A DNA stretch of 64,000 nucleotides from a bacterium endosymbiont of Escarpia laminata (GTDB taxonomy: Bacteria > Pseudomonadota > Gammaproteobacteria > Chromatiales > Chromatiaceae). Position numbers and translations under genes: made by a program. The stretch lies in the NCBI GenBank assembly GCA_003660235.1, contig QGON01000071.1, forward strand, positions 488,324 through 552,323, in the 5' to 3' direction. The notes under the pieces are model-generated. The model was given only the letters and a program-made list of their open reading frames with translations, searched no databases and was not told where the DNA came from. Of this stretch, positions 25,674 through 34,493 are shown in pieces. The first letter of the stretch is position 1. Each line of letters opens with the position of its first letter.

Positions 25674-25718
25674 CTACAGGAAGTAGAAACAGATCCCGGC
25701 AAACAGATTGAATGCCTG

Positions 25719-26318
25719 TTAATATTTAATTCCGCGCAAGTGTTCCTGCCGAACTTTCATCGACTCACGGATATTGGACATCTCCTGCTGGATGAGTTCC
25801 AGCTTATGAACGGCCTCTTCAGGCAGGCCCTCTGGATAGACCAATTCGCCATCAGCATTGTAATAACCGCCATTTTGCAAAAAACGGTCTGTCAATTCCG
25901 ATATCTCACCTTTGTAGCGTTCCATAGCTTCTTCAGCGATCTCCTTGATCTCGGCATCAGCCTGCACCTTGCCCAGGTAAGCCTCGAAGGAGACCTCTTC
26001 TGACTCGCCACCCTTGACCTGTTCTGTAACTGCCTGGCCACTTACCGGCTGAGATATCTTTTCCTGGTCCGTGATAGCGGTTTTTGCCACCGGGGCTGGT
26101 GACTCCACCTCCAGCGACGACATCTCGACAACCTGATGCTCTTTTATTTCGGGGAAGGGGGCATGTCCCGGCGTGTCGTCAGCCTGCAACTGCACCTGCT
26201 GAATATCCTCCAGCCCATTCGAACCATCAGCAAATTCATCCTCCCCGGAGAAGAGATCAAGGAGCATCAGAACAGCCACAAACGCCACCCCAACCGTTAT
26301 GATATTTTGCATGTTCAT
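25719..26318 (-). CDS. acidic single-span membrane protein, unknown
   Basis: I chose ATG 26318 (200 residues); a start two codons later is equally possible, and no clear ribosome site is seen. One membrane segment near residues 4-22 is followed by an acidic, Pro/Ser/Glu-rich linker (about 25-110). The C-terminal part is helical and contains NGGYYNADGELVYP, with probable coiled coil. I do not recognise the family. It lies downstream of the first PKD gene but is separated from it by a strong terminator, so it should be transcribed separately or by read-through. Confidence 0.5.
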   Translation of the reverse strand: MNMQNIITVGVAFVAVLMLLDLFSGEDEFADGSNGLEDIQQVQLQADDTPGHAPFPEIKEHQVVEMSSLEVESPAPVAKTAITDQEKISQPVSGQAVTEQVKGGESEEVSFEAYLGKVQADAEIKEIAEEAMERYKGEISELTDRFLQNGGYYNADGELVYPEGLPEEAVHKLELIQQEMSNIRESMKVRQEHLRGIKY

Positions 26319-26356
26319 AAGCAGGATAATGCGCCAATCTCTCCCGTATTTCCAAT

Positions 26357-26390
26357 AAAAACCCACCCCGGCTCCAGCTAGGGTGGGTTT
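26357..26390 (-). terminator. intrinsic terminator of the first PKD gene
   Basis: On the minus strand AAACCCACCC and GGGTGGGTTT form a 10-bp stem with a 12-nt loop, followed by a T-run. It lies 46 nt after the PKD gene stop and is nearly identical to the terminator at 29259. Confidence 0.85.
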
Positions 26391-26436
26391 GTTGTTTCTC
26401 ACTTCAAGGGCCTCCCTGGCCCCTGATCATCCAGAC

Positions 26437-28908
26437 TTACGGCGCCAGCGGCGGCAGGTTTGGAATTACATAGTGAGTGCCGTCAGAGTCGAACTCAGCC
26501 TTCCATTCCCAGACTCCACCGAAGGGAACCCGACGGTTGAGGATAGTCTGAATATCGGCGGTCTTGGCACCAGGATCACAGGCAGTCACTGCTTGCGCAG
26601 CGGGAGCCAGGGTACCCAAGAGCGACGTACCAGCAGCGATCGTGCGGTTGTCAGGCACACCGGTCAACGTCATCTCCAGGTTCTGGATTTCTGCGTCACC
26701 GATATTCTCAACCGTGATGATCATGCCATAGAGGTAGGTGTAACGACCCGTGCGGGTAACCCAACAGTTCTCATAGTTGGTCACATAGGCCAGACCGATC
26801 GCGATGAACTCGGCATCGGACGCAGCAGAGGCACCGTGGTTATCGGTTACCCTCAATGTAGCCACACCAGAGGTTGGTACCGGGAAGGTCTTGGTCACTA
26901 CGGACCAGTCACCTGCTGTTACGGGGGTACCGTCGTCAGGCACTTCATTGAAGACAGCATTACCGTTCAGATCCCACTCGTATGACGTGATGGTATCACC
27001 AGGGTTCGGATCGAAGGATGCCGAGCCGTCGAAGATTACCGGTGTACCAGGAATCGTAGCCCAAGGACCGTTGGTTACCGGAACCGGTGGCACCTGGAAG
27101 GTACCCACTTCAACGTTCAGCGAATCACTGTCGGTCATGGCCGGATCGGGATTGGCAGGAGTACCGCCATTATCCGTCACCTGCAGGGTCACCGTGTAGT
27201 TGGCCGTTGCACCCGTATCAGGATAGACATTGCTGGCAGTCACGCCAACCGCGCCTTCACCCGCTGCCGGGAAAGGTCCGGCTTCCCACCAGAGACCGTC
27301 ACTTGCGTCGAAGTCCCATCTGTAGACAAACAGTGCCTTGGTCGGGTCGGTGTGCACCGAAGCGGAACCATCAAAGTTCACAACAGTACCAGGCAGTACG
27401 GATTGATCAGGACCAGCCTGTGCAACCGGTGGCAGACTGGCTACTTCAGGCGCCAGGATTGCCAGGGCGACATAGGTATCGAAGTCCGTGTTGAACCAGT
27501 TGTAGATACCACGGAAGTAACTGCCCTTATAGGTGGTGGACGTGAACTGACGGCTGTTGACCAGCCAATTGGTGTACTCCTGAGTCCAATCGATACCCCG
27601 GAAGTTGTCGTCCGGAATACCATAGAGCTTCATCGCCTTGTAGAAACCGTACATGGCGTAGAAGTTCCGAGTGTTGCCGTCGCTCGCGGTGGTGAAGAAG
27701 TTACGCTCCAGGTAGTCCAGCGCACGCTGCACTCTTGAATCACCGATAGGCGTACCCACCCACTGGTGATCGATCACGCCCGCAGCGGTGCGTGCATAGT
27801 TGGGGCTACCGCACGAGGTGTAGCAAAAACCACCGCCGTGCCCGGTAGTACCCGGATACTGGGAGTAAGTCAGCCATCCATCCTGCTGAGTCTTGGCAGC
27901 CGGATTGGCATCGATCTGCCAACGGGCAGCCGCTTCAGCCAGCGCTAGCGCCGGCCACTGGTTGACGGAGTTATCAGGACCGGACGAATGCTGACCATAA
28001 CGCCAGCCGTTGCGCACACAGCTGTTGGCATCACCCTGAGACCAGACCAGATAGTCCTTGGTGTCGACGGCGATGTCATAGAGCGACATGCCGTTGACCG
28101 CAGCATTGCCGTAGGTAACCACATGGGACTGCCCCGTCGCCTTGCTACCCGCATTGACGATAGCCATCATCATGAAGGGGGTGTAGTACTGGTTGCTGGA
28201 CTGGAAGCGCAGACCCTTGTTGTCGTTGTCGGCATCGCTATCACCCAACTCAGGATCGCCTACGCAGGCCTGGTTGGTCATGTTGATATGAACCGGATAG
28301 ACCCGCAGGATACAGGCCAGACCCTCCTCGACCACTGCCTTGTAGATATCCTCGTCGTTGGAGTCGAGGTTATGGCCATGGTTCTCAAAGGCAAGCAGCG
28401 CCATACCCGTGGACACACCATACTGGCCGCTACCATAGAAGCAGCCCTGATAGGAGCCGCCGGTAAGGATACGGTTGTATGAGTAGCGCAGACCATCATC
28501 GATCGCATCGTTCTTCTGGCGGTTCAGATTATCTGTACCTATGACCAGCATGTTGATGGTTTCGGAGTCGGTATCTGCAATGTTGCCGGGATCCCGGCAG
28601 GTAAGCCGCGCCCAGTGAGGCGCTGCGGAAGCATAGGTGTGGGTTGTATTGATAAAGCGGGTAGCGCCAGGGGCAGTCCATAGAGTGGCGGGGGTGCCGT
28701 CACTGAACTGCCAGCGGCACTCATAGGCCGCCGCGCCTTCCACGTTGCCGAAGAGTATGCGCTGCTCACCTGACAACGCATAGGCTGTCGTCACATTATC
28801 ACCACTTGGCTGTACGCGTACGTTTACCGCCGCCTCCACGCTGGACATCGCCAGCATGGCTAAAGGTGCAAGCATCGCCAGCCAACGCCATTTTATCGAT
28901 CTCTTCAT
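26437..28908 (-). CDS. secreted alpha-toroid/PKD-domain protein, copy 1
   Basis: ATG 28908 follows a GGAGGGG ribosome site; the product is 823 residues. An export signal covers about residues 1-27. Next is a short beta domain with paired Cys (about 28-125, YECRWQFSDG and HTYASAAP). A helical region of about 360 residues follows, with repeats such as YGVSTGMALLAFENHGH and ALDYLERNFF/YAMYGFYKAMKLYGI, which look like an alpha/alpha toroid of the terpenoid-cyclase type. PKD domains follow near 491-600 and 605-700 (NFDGSAS, IFDGSASFDPNPGD). The C-terminal domain has two Cys. No PEP-CTERM or anchor is visible. It is probably a surface or matrix protein; the function is unknown. It is a near-identical paralogue of the next gene upstream. 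Confidence 0.75.
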   Translation of the reverse strand: MKRSIKWRWLAMLAPLAMLAMSSVEAAVNVRVQPSGDNVTTAYALSGEQRILFGNVEGAAAYECRWQFSDGTPATLWTAPGATRFINTTHTYASAAPHWARLTCRDPGNIADTDSETINMLVIGTDNLNRQKNDAIDDGLRYSYNRILTGGSYQGCFYGSGQYGVSTGMALLAFENHGHNLDSNDEDIYKAVVEEGLACILRVYPVHINMTNQACVGDPELGDSDADNDNKGLRFQSSNQYYTPFMMMAIVNAGSKATGQSHVVTYGNAAVNGMSLYDIAVDTKDYLVWSQGDANSCVRNGWRYGQHSSGPDNSVNQWPALALAEAAARWQIDANPAAKTQQDGWLTYSQYPGTTGHGGGFCYTSCGSPNYARTAAGVIDHQWVGTPIGDSRVQRALDYLERNFFTTASDGNTRNFYAMYGFYKAMKLYGIPDDNFRGIDWTQEYTNWLVNSRQFTSTTYKGSYFRGIYNWFNTDFDTYVALAILAPEVASLPPVAQAGPDQSVLPGTVVNFDGSASVHTDPTKALFVYRWDFDASDGLWWEAGPFPAAGEGAVGVTASNVYPDTGATANYTVTLQVTDNGGTPANPDPAMTDSDSLNVEVGTFQVPPVPVTNGPWATIPGTPVIFDGSASFDPNPGDTITSYEWDLNGNAVFNEVPDDGTPVTAGDWSVVTKTFPVPTSGVATLRVTDNHGASAASDAEFIAIGLAYVTNYENCWVTRTGRYTYLYGMIITVENIGDAEIQNLEMTLTGVPDNRTIAAGTSLLGTLAPAAQAVTACDPGAKTADIQTILNRRVPFGGVWEWKAEFDSDGTHYVIPNLPPLAP

Positions 28909-29258
28909 CGGATTCCCCTCCGTTACTACTTGAATTGGCATCCATGCCGACTTTTCATTCCGACTCAAATCTCCTCTCTATTGCCACGTACGGATGATTT
29001 ATCCGCATTCTCCCCGTGGATCACAGACAGGCTGTGAGCCCAAACTCCTTATTACAAGTCTAGGAATCAAGGCTGCGTCTTACCATGCGAAATCAAGACA
29101 ATTCGATCAATAACAGCGATAACAATGACACTGATCAACTCATATATCGGAGAGGTGGGAACGATTCGACTCAAACCTTTTTACAACGGCAAACCGCCAG
29201 GGTAAAAAGCCGGGAGACTGCCGGCGGAAGGGATAAATCCGACAGATTCCCAGGCAAT
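28909..29258 (-). other. leader and upstream region of PKD copy 1, partly duplicated
   Basis: The first 145 nt upstream of the start (to about 29054) align with the leader of copy 2. Shared text includes GGAGGGGAATCCG before the ATG, TTCTCCCCGT, and CAGACAGGCT on the plus strand. Farther upstream the two diverge. No sigma-54 or clear sigma-70 promoter was found. A short frame at 29085-29330 on the opposite strand lacks a ribosome site and is not counted. Confidence 0.55.
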
Positions 29259-29294
29259 AAAAAACCCACCCCGGCTCCAGCCTGGGGTGGGTTT
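29259..29294 (-). terminator. intrinsic terminator of the second PKD gene
   Basis: An 11-bp GC-rich stem (AAACCCACCCC/GGGGTGGGTTT, 11-nt loop) ends in a T-run on the minus strand. It has the same sequence and spacing to the stop codon as the terminator at 26357, so it was copied with the gene. Confidence 0.85.
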
Positions 29295-29340
29295 GTTGTT
29301 TCTCACTTCAAGGGCCTCCCTGGCCCCTGATCATCCAGAC

Positions 29341-31803
29341 TTACGGCGCCAGCGGCGGCAGGTTTGGAATTACATAGTGAGTGCCGTCTGAGTCGAACTC
29401 AGCCTTCCATTCCCAGGTTCCACCGAAGGGAACACGGCGGTTGAGAATAGTCGATATATCGGCAGTCTTGGCGCCAGGATCACAGGCAGTCGCTGCCTGA
29501 GCAGCAGGAGCCAGGGTACCCAAGAGTGACATACCGTCAACGATCGTGCGGTTGTCAGGCACACCGGTCAGCGTCATCTCCAGGTTCTGGATTTCTGCGT
29601 CACCGATGTTTTCAACCGTGATGATCATGCCGTAGTGGTAGGTAAAACGACCCGTGCGGGTAACCCAACAGTTCTCATAGGCGGTCACATAGGCCAGACC
29701 GACCGCTATGAACTCGGCATCGGAGGAGGCAGAGGCACCGTGGTTATCGGTCACCCGCAATGTAGCCACACCAGAGGTAGGTGCTGGGAAGGTCTTGGTC
29801 ACCACGCCTGGAGCTACGGGAGTACCGTCGTCAGGCACTTCGTTGAAGATGCCATCACCATCCAGATCCCAGTCGTATGAGACGATAGTGTCACCTGGGT
29901 TCGGATCGAAGGATGCCGAACCGTCGAAGGTTACCGGAACGCCAGGAATCGCAGCCCAAGGACCGTTGGTTACTGGAACCGGTGGCACCTGGAAGGTACC
30001 CACTTCAACGTTCAGTGAATCACTGTCGGTCATGGCCGGATCGGGATTGGCAGGGGTACCGCCATTGTCCGTCACCTGCAGGGTCACCGTGTAGTTGGCG
30101 GTTGCACCCGTATCAGGATAGACATTGCTGGCAGTCACGCCAACCGAACCTTCACCCGCTGCCGGGAAAGGTCCTGCTTCCCACCAGAGACCGTCACTTG
30201 CATCGAAGTCCCATCTGTAGACAAACAGTGCCTTGGTCGGGTCGGCGTGTACTGAAGCGGAACCATCAAAGTTCACAACAGTACCAGGCAGTACGGATTG
30301 ATCAGGACCAGCCTGTGCAACCGGTGGCAGACTGGCTACTTCAGGCGCCAGGATTGCCAGGGCGACATAGGTATCGAAGTCCGTGTTGAACCAGTTGTAG
30401 ATACCACGGAAGTAACTGCCCTTATAGGTGGTGGACGTGAACTGACGGCTGTTGACCAGCCAATTGGTGTACTCCTGAGTCCAGTCGATACCCCGGAAGT
30501 TGTCGTCCGGAATACCATAGAGCTTCATCGCCTTGTAGAAACCATACATGGCATAGAAGTTCCGAGTGTTGCCGTCGCTCGCTGTGGTAAAGAAGTTACG
30601 CTCCAGGTAGTCCAGCGCGCGCTGCACTCTTGAATCACCGATAGGCGTACCCACCCACTGGTGGTCGATCACGCCCGCAGCGGTGCGTGCATAGTTGGAG
30701 CTACCGCACGAGGTGTAGCAAAAACCACCGCCGTGCCCGGTAGTACCCGGATACTGGGAGTAGGTCAGCCATGCATCCTGTTGGGTCTTGGCAACCGGAT
30801 TGGCATCTATACCCCACCGGGTAGCAGCCTCAGCCAGCGCCAGCGCAGGCCACTGGTTCGCGGAGTTATCCGGACCAGCGGAGTGTTCCCAGTAACGCCA
30901 ACCGTTACGGACACAGCTGTTGGCATCACCCTGCGACCAGACCAGATAGTCCTTGGTGTCGATGGCGATGTCATAGAGCGTCATGCCGTTGACCGCAGCA
31001 TTGCCATAATTGACCACATGGGACTGCCCGGTCGCCAGACTACCCGCATTGACGATAGCCATCATCATGAAGGGGGTGTAGTACTGGTTGGTGGACTGGA
31101 AGCGCAGACCCTTGTTGTCGTTGTCAGCATCGCTATCACCCAACTCAGGATCGCCTACGCAGGCCTGGTTGGTCATGTTGATCGCCGTGGGATAGACCCG
31201 CAGAATACAGGCCAGACCATCCTCGACCACCGCCTTGTAGATATCCTCGTCGTTGGAGTCGAGGTTATGGCCGTGGTTCTCGAAGGCAAGCAGCGCCATA
31301 CCGGTGGACGCACCATACTGCCCGCTCCCATAGAAGCAGCCCTGATAGGTGCCGCCGGTAAGGATACGGTTGTATGAGTAGCGCAGACCATCATCGATCG
31401 CATCGTTCTTCTGGCGGTTCAGATTATCTGTACCTATGACCAGCATATTGATGGTTTCGGAGTCGGTATCTGCAATGTTGCCGGGATCCCGGCAGGTAAG
31501 CCGCGCCCAGTGAGGTGCTGCGGAAGCATAGGTGTGGGTTGTATTGATAAAGCGGGTAGCGCCCGGAGCAGCCCATGCAGTGGCGGGTGTGCCGTCACTG
31601 AACTGCCAGCGGCACTCATAGGCCGCCGCGCCCTCTACGTTGCCGAAGAGTATGCGCTGCTCACCTGACAACGCATAGGCTGTCGTTACATTATCACCAC
31701 TTGGCTGTACGCGTACGTTTACCGCCGCCTCCACGCTGGACATCGCCAGCATGGCTAACGGCGCAAGCATCGCCAGCCAACGCCATTTTATCGATCTCTT
31801 CAT
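29341..31803 (-). CDS. secreted alpha-toroid/PKD-domain protein, copy 2
   Basis: The 820-residue product begins MKRSIKWRWLAML like copy 1 and keeps the same order: export signal, Cys-containing beta domain, predicted alpha toroid, two PKD domains, and a Cys-containing C-terminal domain. By eye over 90 percent of residues agree. The clearest length difference is three residues near position 690 (VTAGDWSVVTKT in copy 1, VAPGVVTKT here). Differences cluster in loops, for example AINMTNQ against HINMTNQ and SAGPDNS against SSGPDNS. It lies 159 nt downstream of the PEP-CTERM gene on the same strand and may be read from the same sigma-54 promoter. Confidence 0.75.
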   Translation of the reverse strand: MKRSIKWRWLAMLAPLAMLAMSSVEAAVNVRVQPSGDNVTTAYALSGEQRILFGNVEGAAAYECRWQFSDGTPATAWAAPGATRFINTTHTYASAAPHWARLTCRDPGNIADTDSETINMLVIGTDNLNRQKNDAIDDGLRYSYNRILTGGTYQGCFYGSGQYGASTGMALLAFENHGHNLDSNDEDIYKAVVEDGLACILRVYPTAINMTNQACVGDPELGDSDADNDNKGLRFQSTNQYYTPFMMMAIVNAGSLATGQSHVVNYGNAAVNGMTLYDIAIDTKDYLVWSQGDANSCVRNGWRYWEHSAGPDNSANQWPALALAEAATRWGIDANPVAKTQQDAWLTYSQYPGTTGHGGGFCYTSCGSSNYARTAAGVIDHQWVGTPIGDSRVQRALDYLERNFFTTASDGNTRNFYAMYGFYKAMKLYGIPDDNFRGIDWTQEYTNWLVNSRQFTSTTYKGSYFRGIYNWFNTDFDTYVALAILAPEVASLPPVAQAGPDQSVLPGTVVNFDGSASVHADPTKALFVYRWDFDASDGLWWEAGPFPAAGEGSVGVTASNVYPDTGATANYTVTLQVTDNGGTPANPDPAMTDSDSLNVEVGTFQVPPVPVTNGPWAAIPGVPVTFDGSASFDPNPGDTIVSYDWDLDGDGIFNEVPDDGTPVAPGVVTKTFPAPTSGVATLRVTDNHGASASSDAEFIAVGLAYVTAYENCWVTRTGRFTYHYGMIITVENIGDAEIQNLEMTLTGVPDNRTIVDGMSLLGTLAPAAQAATACDPGAKTADISTILNRRVPFGGTWEWKAEFDSDGTHYVIPNLPPLAP

Positions 31804-31953
31804 CGGATTCCCCTCCGTTAATTGAGACTACTTGATTTGGCCATCCAGGCCGGTTTACTCATCCCGGCTCAAAGCCCGTCCTTTTTCCACGTGCAGACGG
31901 TTGGTCCGCATTCTCCCCGTAGATTTCAGACAGGCTATGAACCCGAATTCCTT
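31804..31953 (-). repeat. leader of PKD copy 2, homologous to 28909-29054
   Basis: This leader shares the ribosome site GGAGGGGAATCCG and several longer blocks with the leader of copy 1. The duplication unit therefore spans leader, gene and terminator, about 2.7 kb. The plus-strand text TCCCCTCCG at 31809-31817 (and 28914-28922 in copy 1) marks the segment that could pair with the RNA at 36174. Confidence 0.65.
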
Positions 31954-31962
31954 GATTGTCGT

Positions 31963-32634
31963 TTAAGCTTTGGCGCGGCGGCGCTTTGCCATGCCAAGCC
32001 CTGCCAGTCCTGCAAGCATCAGCAACAGTGCTGAAGGCTCAGGAACCTGGCCACCGCCACCGGTGTTGTCGACAACAACCACATTGAAGTTGTCGATGCG
32101 GAAGGCATCGCCAATAGTTGCCGCATCGAACAGCCAAATGGTGTCGAAAGCGAGATCCACCAAGGTGATGCTCATGGCTTCAAAAGCCGTTCCGGACTGG
32201 GTGATAGTGTCAGAACCAACAACCGCACCGCCAAACAGCGCCTGCATTACCAGCGTGGAGGCACTTGGCAGCGGGGAGTCGAACATGGCATCAAGAGAGA
32301 TGGTGGTATCGAAACCGGTACCGCCAACCGATGCGCCAGGGGCGTCGATGTTGATGAAGCTCTTATCGGGGCCAGCACCCATGATCTCATACGTATCAGC
32401 GCCGCTGAGCAGGAACTCATTGGGATCACCGAATTCGGTGGTTACAAATGTGTCCGCCCAGGAAGTGAAATCACCCGCAGAGAACTGGTAACCTTCAACC
32501 AGCGGATCGGGAGTGCCGTCCAGACCCAAAAAATCGATCGGCATCGCGGATGCCGCCGAACCCCAAACCAGAAGAGCCGCGCCCGCCAGGGCCAGTGCGG
32601 TGCTCTTAAAGCCATTACCCATTACACGATTCAT
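31963..32634 (-). CDS. PEP-CTERM sorted secreted protein
   Basis: ATG 32634 has GGAGGT 7 nt upstream. The 223-residue protein has an export signal (1-30, ending ASA) and a beta-rich middle. It ends with a classic PEP-CTERM signal: VPEPSALLLMLAGLAGLG, then a basic tail KRRRAKA. Such proteins are cut and anchored by an exosortase and are linked to exopolysaccharide and floc formation; the exosortase is not in this window. A sigma-54 promoter lies 73 nt upstream, and the divergent gene pair encodes a kinase and an NtrC-type regulator, which makes direct control likely (inference). Confidence 0.88.
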   Translation of the reverse strand: MNRVMGNGFKSTALALAGAALLVWGSAASAMPIDFLGLDGTPDPLVEGYQFSAGDFTSWADTFVTTEFGDPNEFLLSGADTYEIMGAGPDKSFINIDAPGASVGGTGFDTTISLDAMFDSPLPSASTLVMQALFGGAVVGSDTITQSGTAFEAMSITLVDLAFDTIWLFDAATIGDAFRIDNFNVVVVDNTGGGGQVPEPSALLLMLAGLAGLGMAKRRRAKA

Positions 32635-32706
32635 TATGGAAACCTCCAGGTTAACGAAATTGCAGTTTGTAAACTGACAACATTCTTTCAAAGTCGCCTT
32701 ACACAG

Positions 32707-32722
32707 AGCAATTTCCAGGCCA
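32707..32722 (-). promoter_or_regulatory. sigma-54 promoter of the PEP-CTERM gene
   Basis: On the minus strand the site reads TGGCCTGGAAATTGCT. It has the invariant GG and GC of the -24/-12 elements at the correct spacing (TGGC-N7-TTGC). Transcription would start near 32696. No other regulatory site stands out in the rest of the 467-nt gap (32635-33101), which is AT-rich and also precedes the histidine kinase gene. Confidence 0.65.
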
Positions 32723-33101
32723 ACAAACTATTTATACTTATATTTCAATTAGTTAATGGCATTCACTCAAAACAAAGGAAGTCTATTTGTTCCCAATTGT
32801 AAAGTTATCCGGCACCTGTGAAATCTCAAAACCAGCACAAAACAGGAATCTTGTTCCTTTATGGCAATCTACCTTACGAAGCAATCGTTTGAAGTTTTTC
32901 TTATCCACTGGTTTAAATACGACTATTCAATGACTTGTCGCTGATTCTGGAGATAAAAATAAATTAAGCTTATTAGCATCTGCTTAATCTTTGCTGTGCC
33001 GGCAAAGGAAAAAAAGTGTAAAGTTTTTCGACACAATTTTTTACTCTCCATTAAAACCCAGAGCTAGGATATGCTGTATCGAGACAAAATCAGTGAGTTA
33101 C

Positions 33102-34493
33102 ATGTTTAGCGACGGCATCTACAAGCGACTCTTTATCCCCTATGTGGTCACTCTGCTCTTCAGTGCAGGCATGGCTTGGTGGATGGGCAGTCAACTCTTT
33201 TCCGAAACACTGGAAAAGCGTCTGCACGAACAACTGATCCATGCCGTAGAGACACTCTCCCGCAGGGATTTTCCGCATACGACCGGCATCGTGGAACAGC
33301 TATCACACCTGATCCGAGCCGATCTATCCCTCATCGGCAAAGATGGCTTGATCGACTTTACGACCTTCAAGGGGGAGAAAGGCGATCTGCAAACGATTGT
33401 CACTGGATTGCTCGCCGATCACCCTAACCTGCTGAACTCCGAATATCGCCACAGAGTCGACTTGAAGGGTGCGGACTATCTACTGGTGATGCGGCCCATA
33501 GAAACTCGCGGCAACAGAAACATATCCTACGTGGCCGCCCTCTCAAACCTGTCGGATATCCGCGCAACCTCACACCGAATGGCCTGGTGGCTGGGGCTGG
33601 GCGTCATCTCCGGGCTGCTGCTGGTGGCCTGGGTCGGTCACCGCACCAGCCGCAGCATCACCCTGCCGATTGGAGAACTGGCGGAGATGGCTGAGAAGAT
33701 TGCAGCTGGAGAGCGCCAGACTTCAGTCACCATCCACCGCCAGGACGAAATCGGCCATCTTGCGGCCGCCTTGAATACTATGGCGGGCAGACTGCAGGAG
33801 TATGAAAAGACGGTAGCCGAACAGAGCCGCATGGCCACGCTGGGGGAGATGACCGCCCGCATCGCCCACGAGATCCGCAACCCATTGACCGCCATCAAGA
33901 TGCAGTTGCAGCTATTGAAGGAGACCTCCGGCAAAGAGGATCTTGCCGTGCTGCAAACACTGCTGGATGAGGTTGGGCGACTGGAATTGATCGTCTCCGG
34001 CACCCTGCAGCATCGCCTGCCGGCAAAACCGTCAAAGACCACCATCGATGTCAATCTGCTGATCGATGAAATTATCCACCTCACCCGACTACAGTTCGAA
34101 CACCAGCATATTCAATTGGAGATGACGCCTGCTCGATCTCTCCCCCCACTCTCCGCCGACAGGGATATGCTCCGGCAGATACTTCTCAACCTGCTGCTCA
34201 ATGCCAAGGATGAACTACCGGATGGCGGTAAGATTTTTCTCAGCACAGGCTTGGAGACCGGAGGCCACAGCCTGTGGATTGCAGTGGACGATTCGGGACC
34301 AGGCATTCCGCCGGATCGGCAGGTTACGCTGTTCGATCAACCCAGCAGTGACAAACCCGGTGGATTCGGTCTTGGATTGCGACTCTGTCGCGAGTTGGTC
34401 GAGCTTCATGGCGGACAGATTCGTGTCGAAAAGAGTAAACTTGGCGGCGCCCGATTTTTCCTCAGCCTGCCACTTCAGGATACAACCGCATGA
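33102..34493 (+). CDS. membrane sensor histidine kinase
   Basis: I start at ATG 33102 (463 residues); an earlier in-frame start at 32991 adds sequence without domain character. Two membrane segments (about 11-29 and 161-180) enclose a periplasmic sensor of about 130 residues. A HAMP domain (about 181-233), the dimerisation helix with phospho-acceptor His256 in ARIAHEIRNPL, and a GHKL ATPase domain follow (N box LLNLLLNAKDE, DDSGPGIP, GGFGLGLRL). Its stop overlaps the regulator start (ATGA), so the two form a cognate pair. It differs from PrsK, the kinase usually linked to PEP-CTERM control, which has a larger membrane domain. The signal is unknown. Confidence 0.88.
   Translation: MFSDGIYKRLFIPYVVTLLFSAGMAWWMGSQLFSETLEKRLHEQLIHAVETLSRRDFPHTTGIVEQLSHLIRADLSLIGKDGLIDFTTFKGEKGDLQTIVTGLLADHPNLLNSEYRHRVDLKGADYLLVMRPIETRGNRNISYVAALSNLSDIRATSHRMAWWLGLGVISGLLLVAWVGHRTSRSITLPIGELAEMAEKIAAGERQTSVTIHRQDEIGHLAAALNTMAGRLQEYEKTVAEQSRMATLGEMTARIAHEIRNPLTAIKMQLQLLKETSGKEDLAVLQTLLDEVGRLELIVSGTLQHRLPAKPSKTTIDVNLLIDEIIHLTRLQFEHQHIQLEMTPARSLPPLSADRDMLRQILLNLLLNAKDELPDGGKIFLSTGLETGGHSLWIAVDDSGPGIPPDRQVTLFDQPSSDKPGGFGLGLRLCRELVELHGGQIRVEKSKLGGARFFLSLPLQDTTA

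Noticed and set aside
30661..31377. 238-codon frame opposite PKD copy 2, and the related frame 27988-28482 opposite copy 1
   Set aside because: These are antisense shadows of strongly supported coding sequence; the repetitive Val/Ile/Gly-rich text follows from the complementary codons, and no start signals exist.
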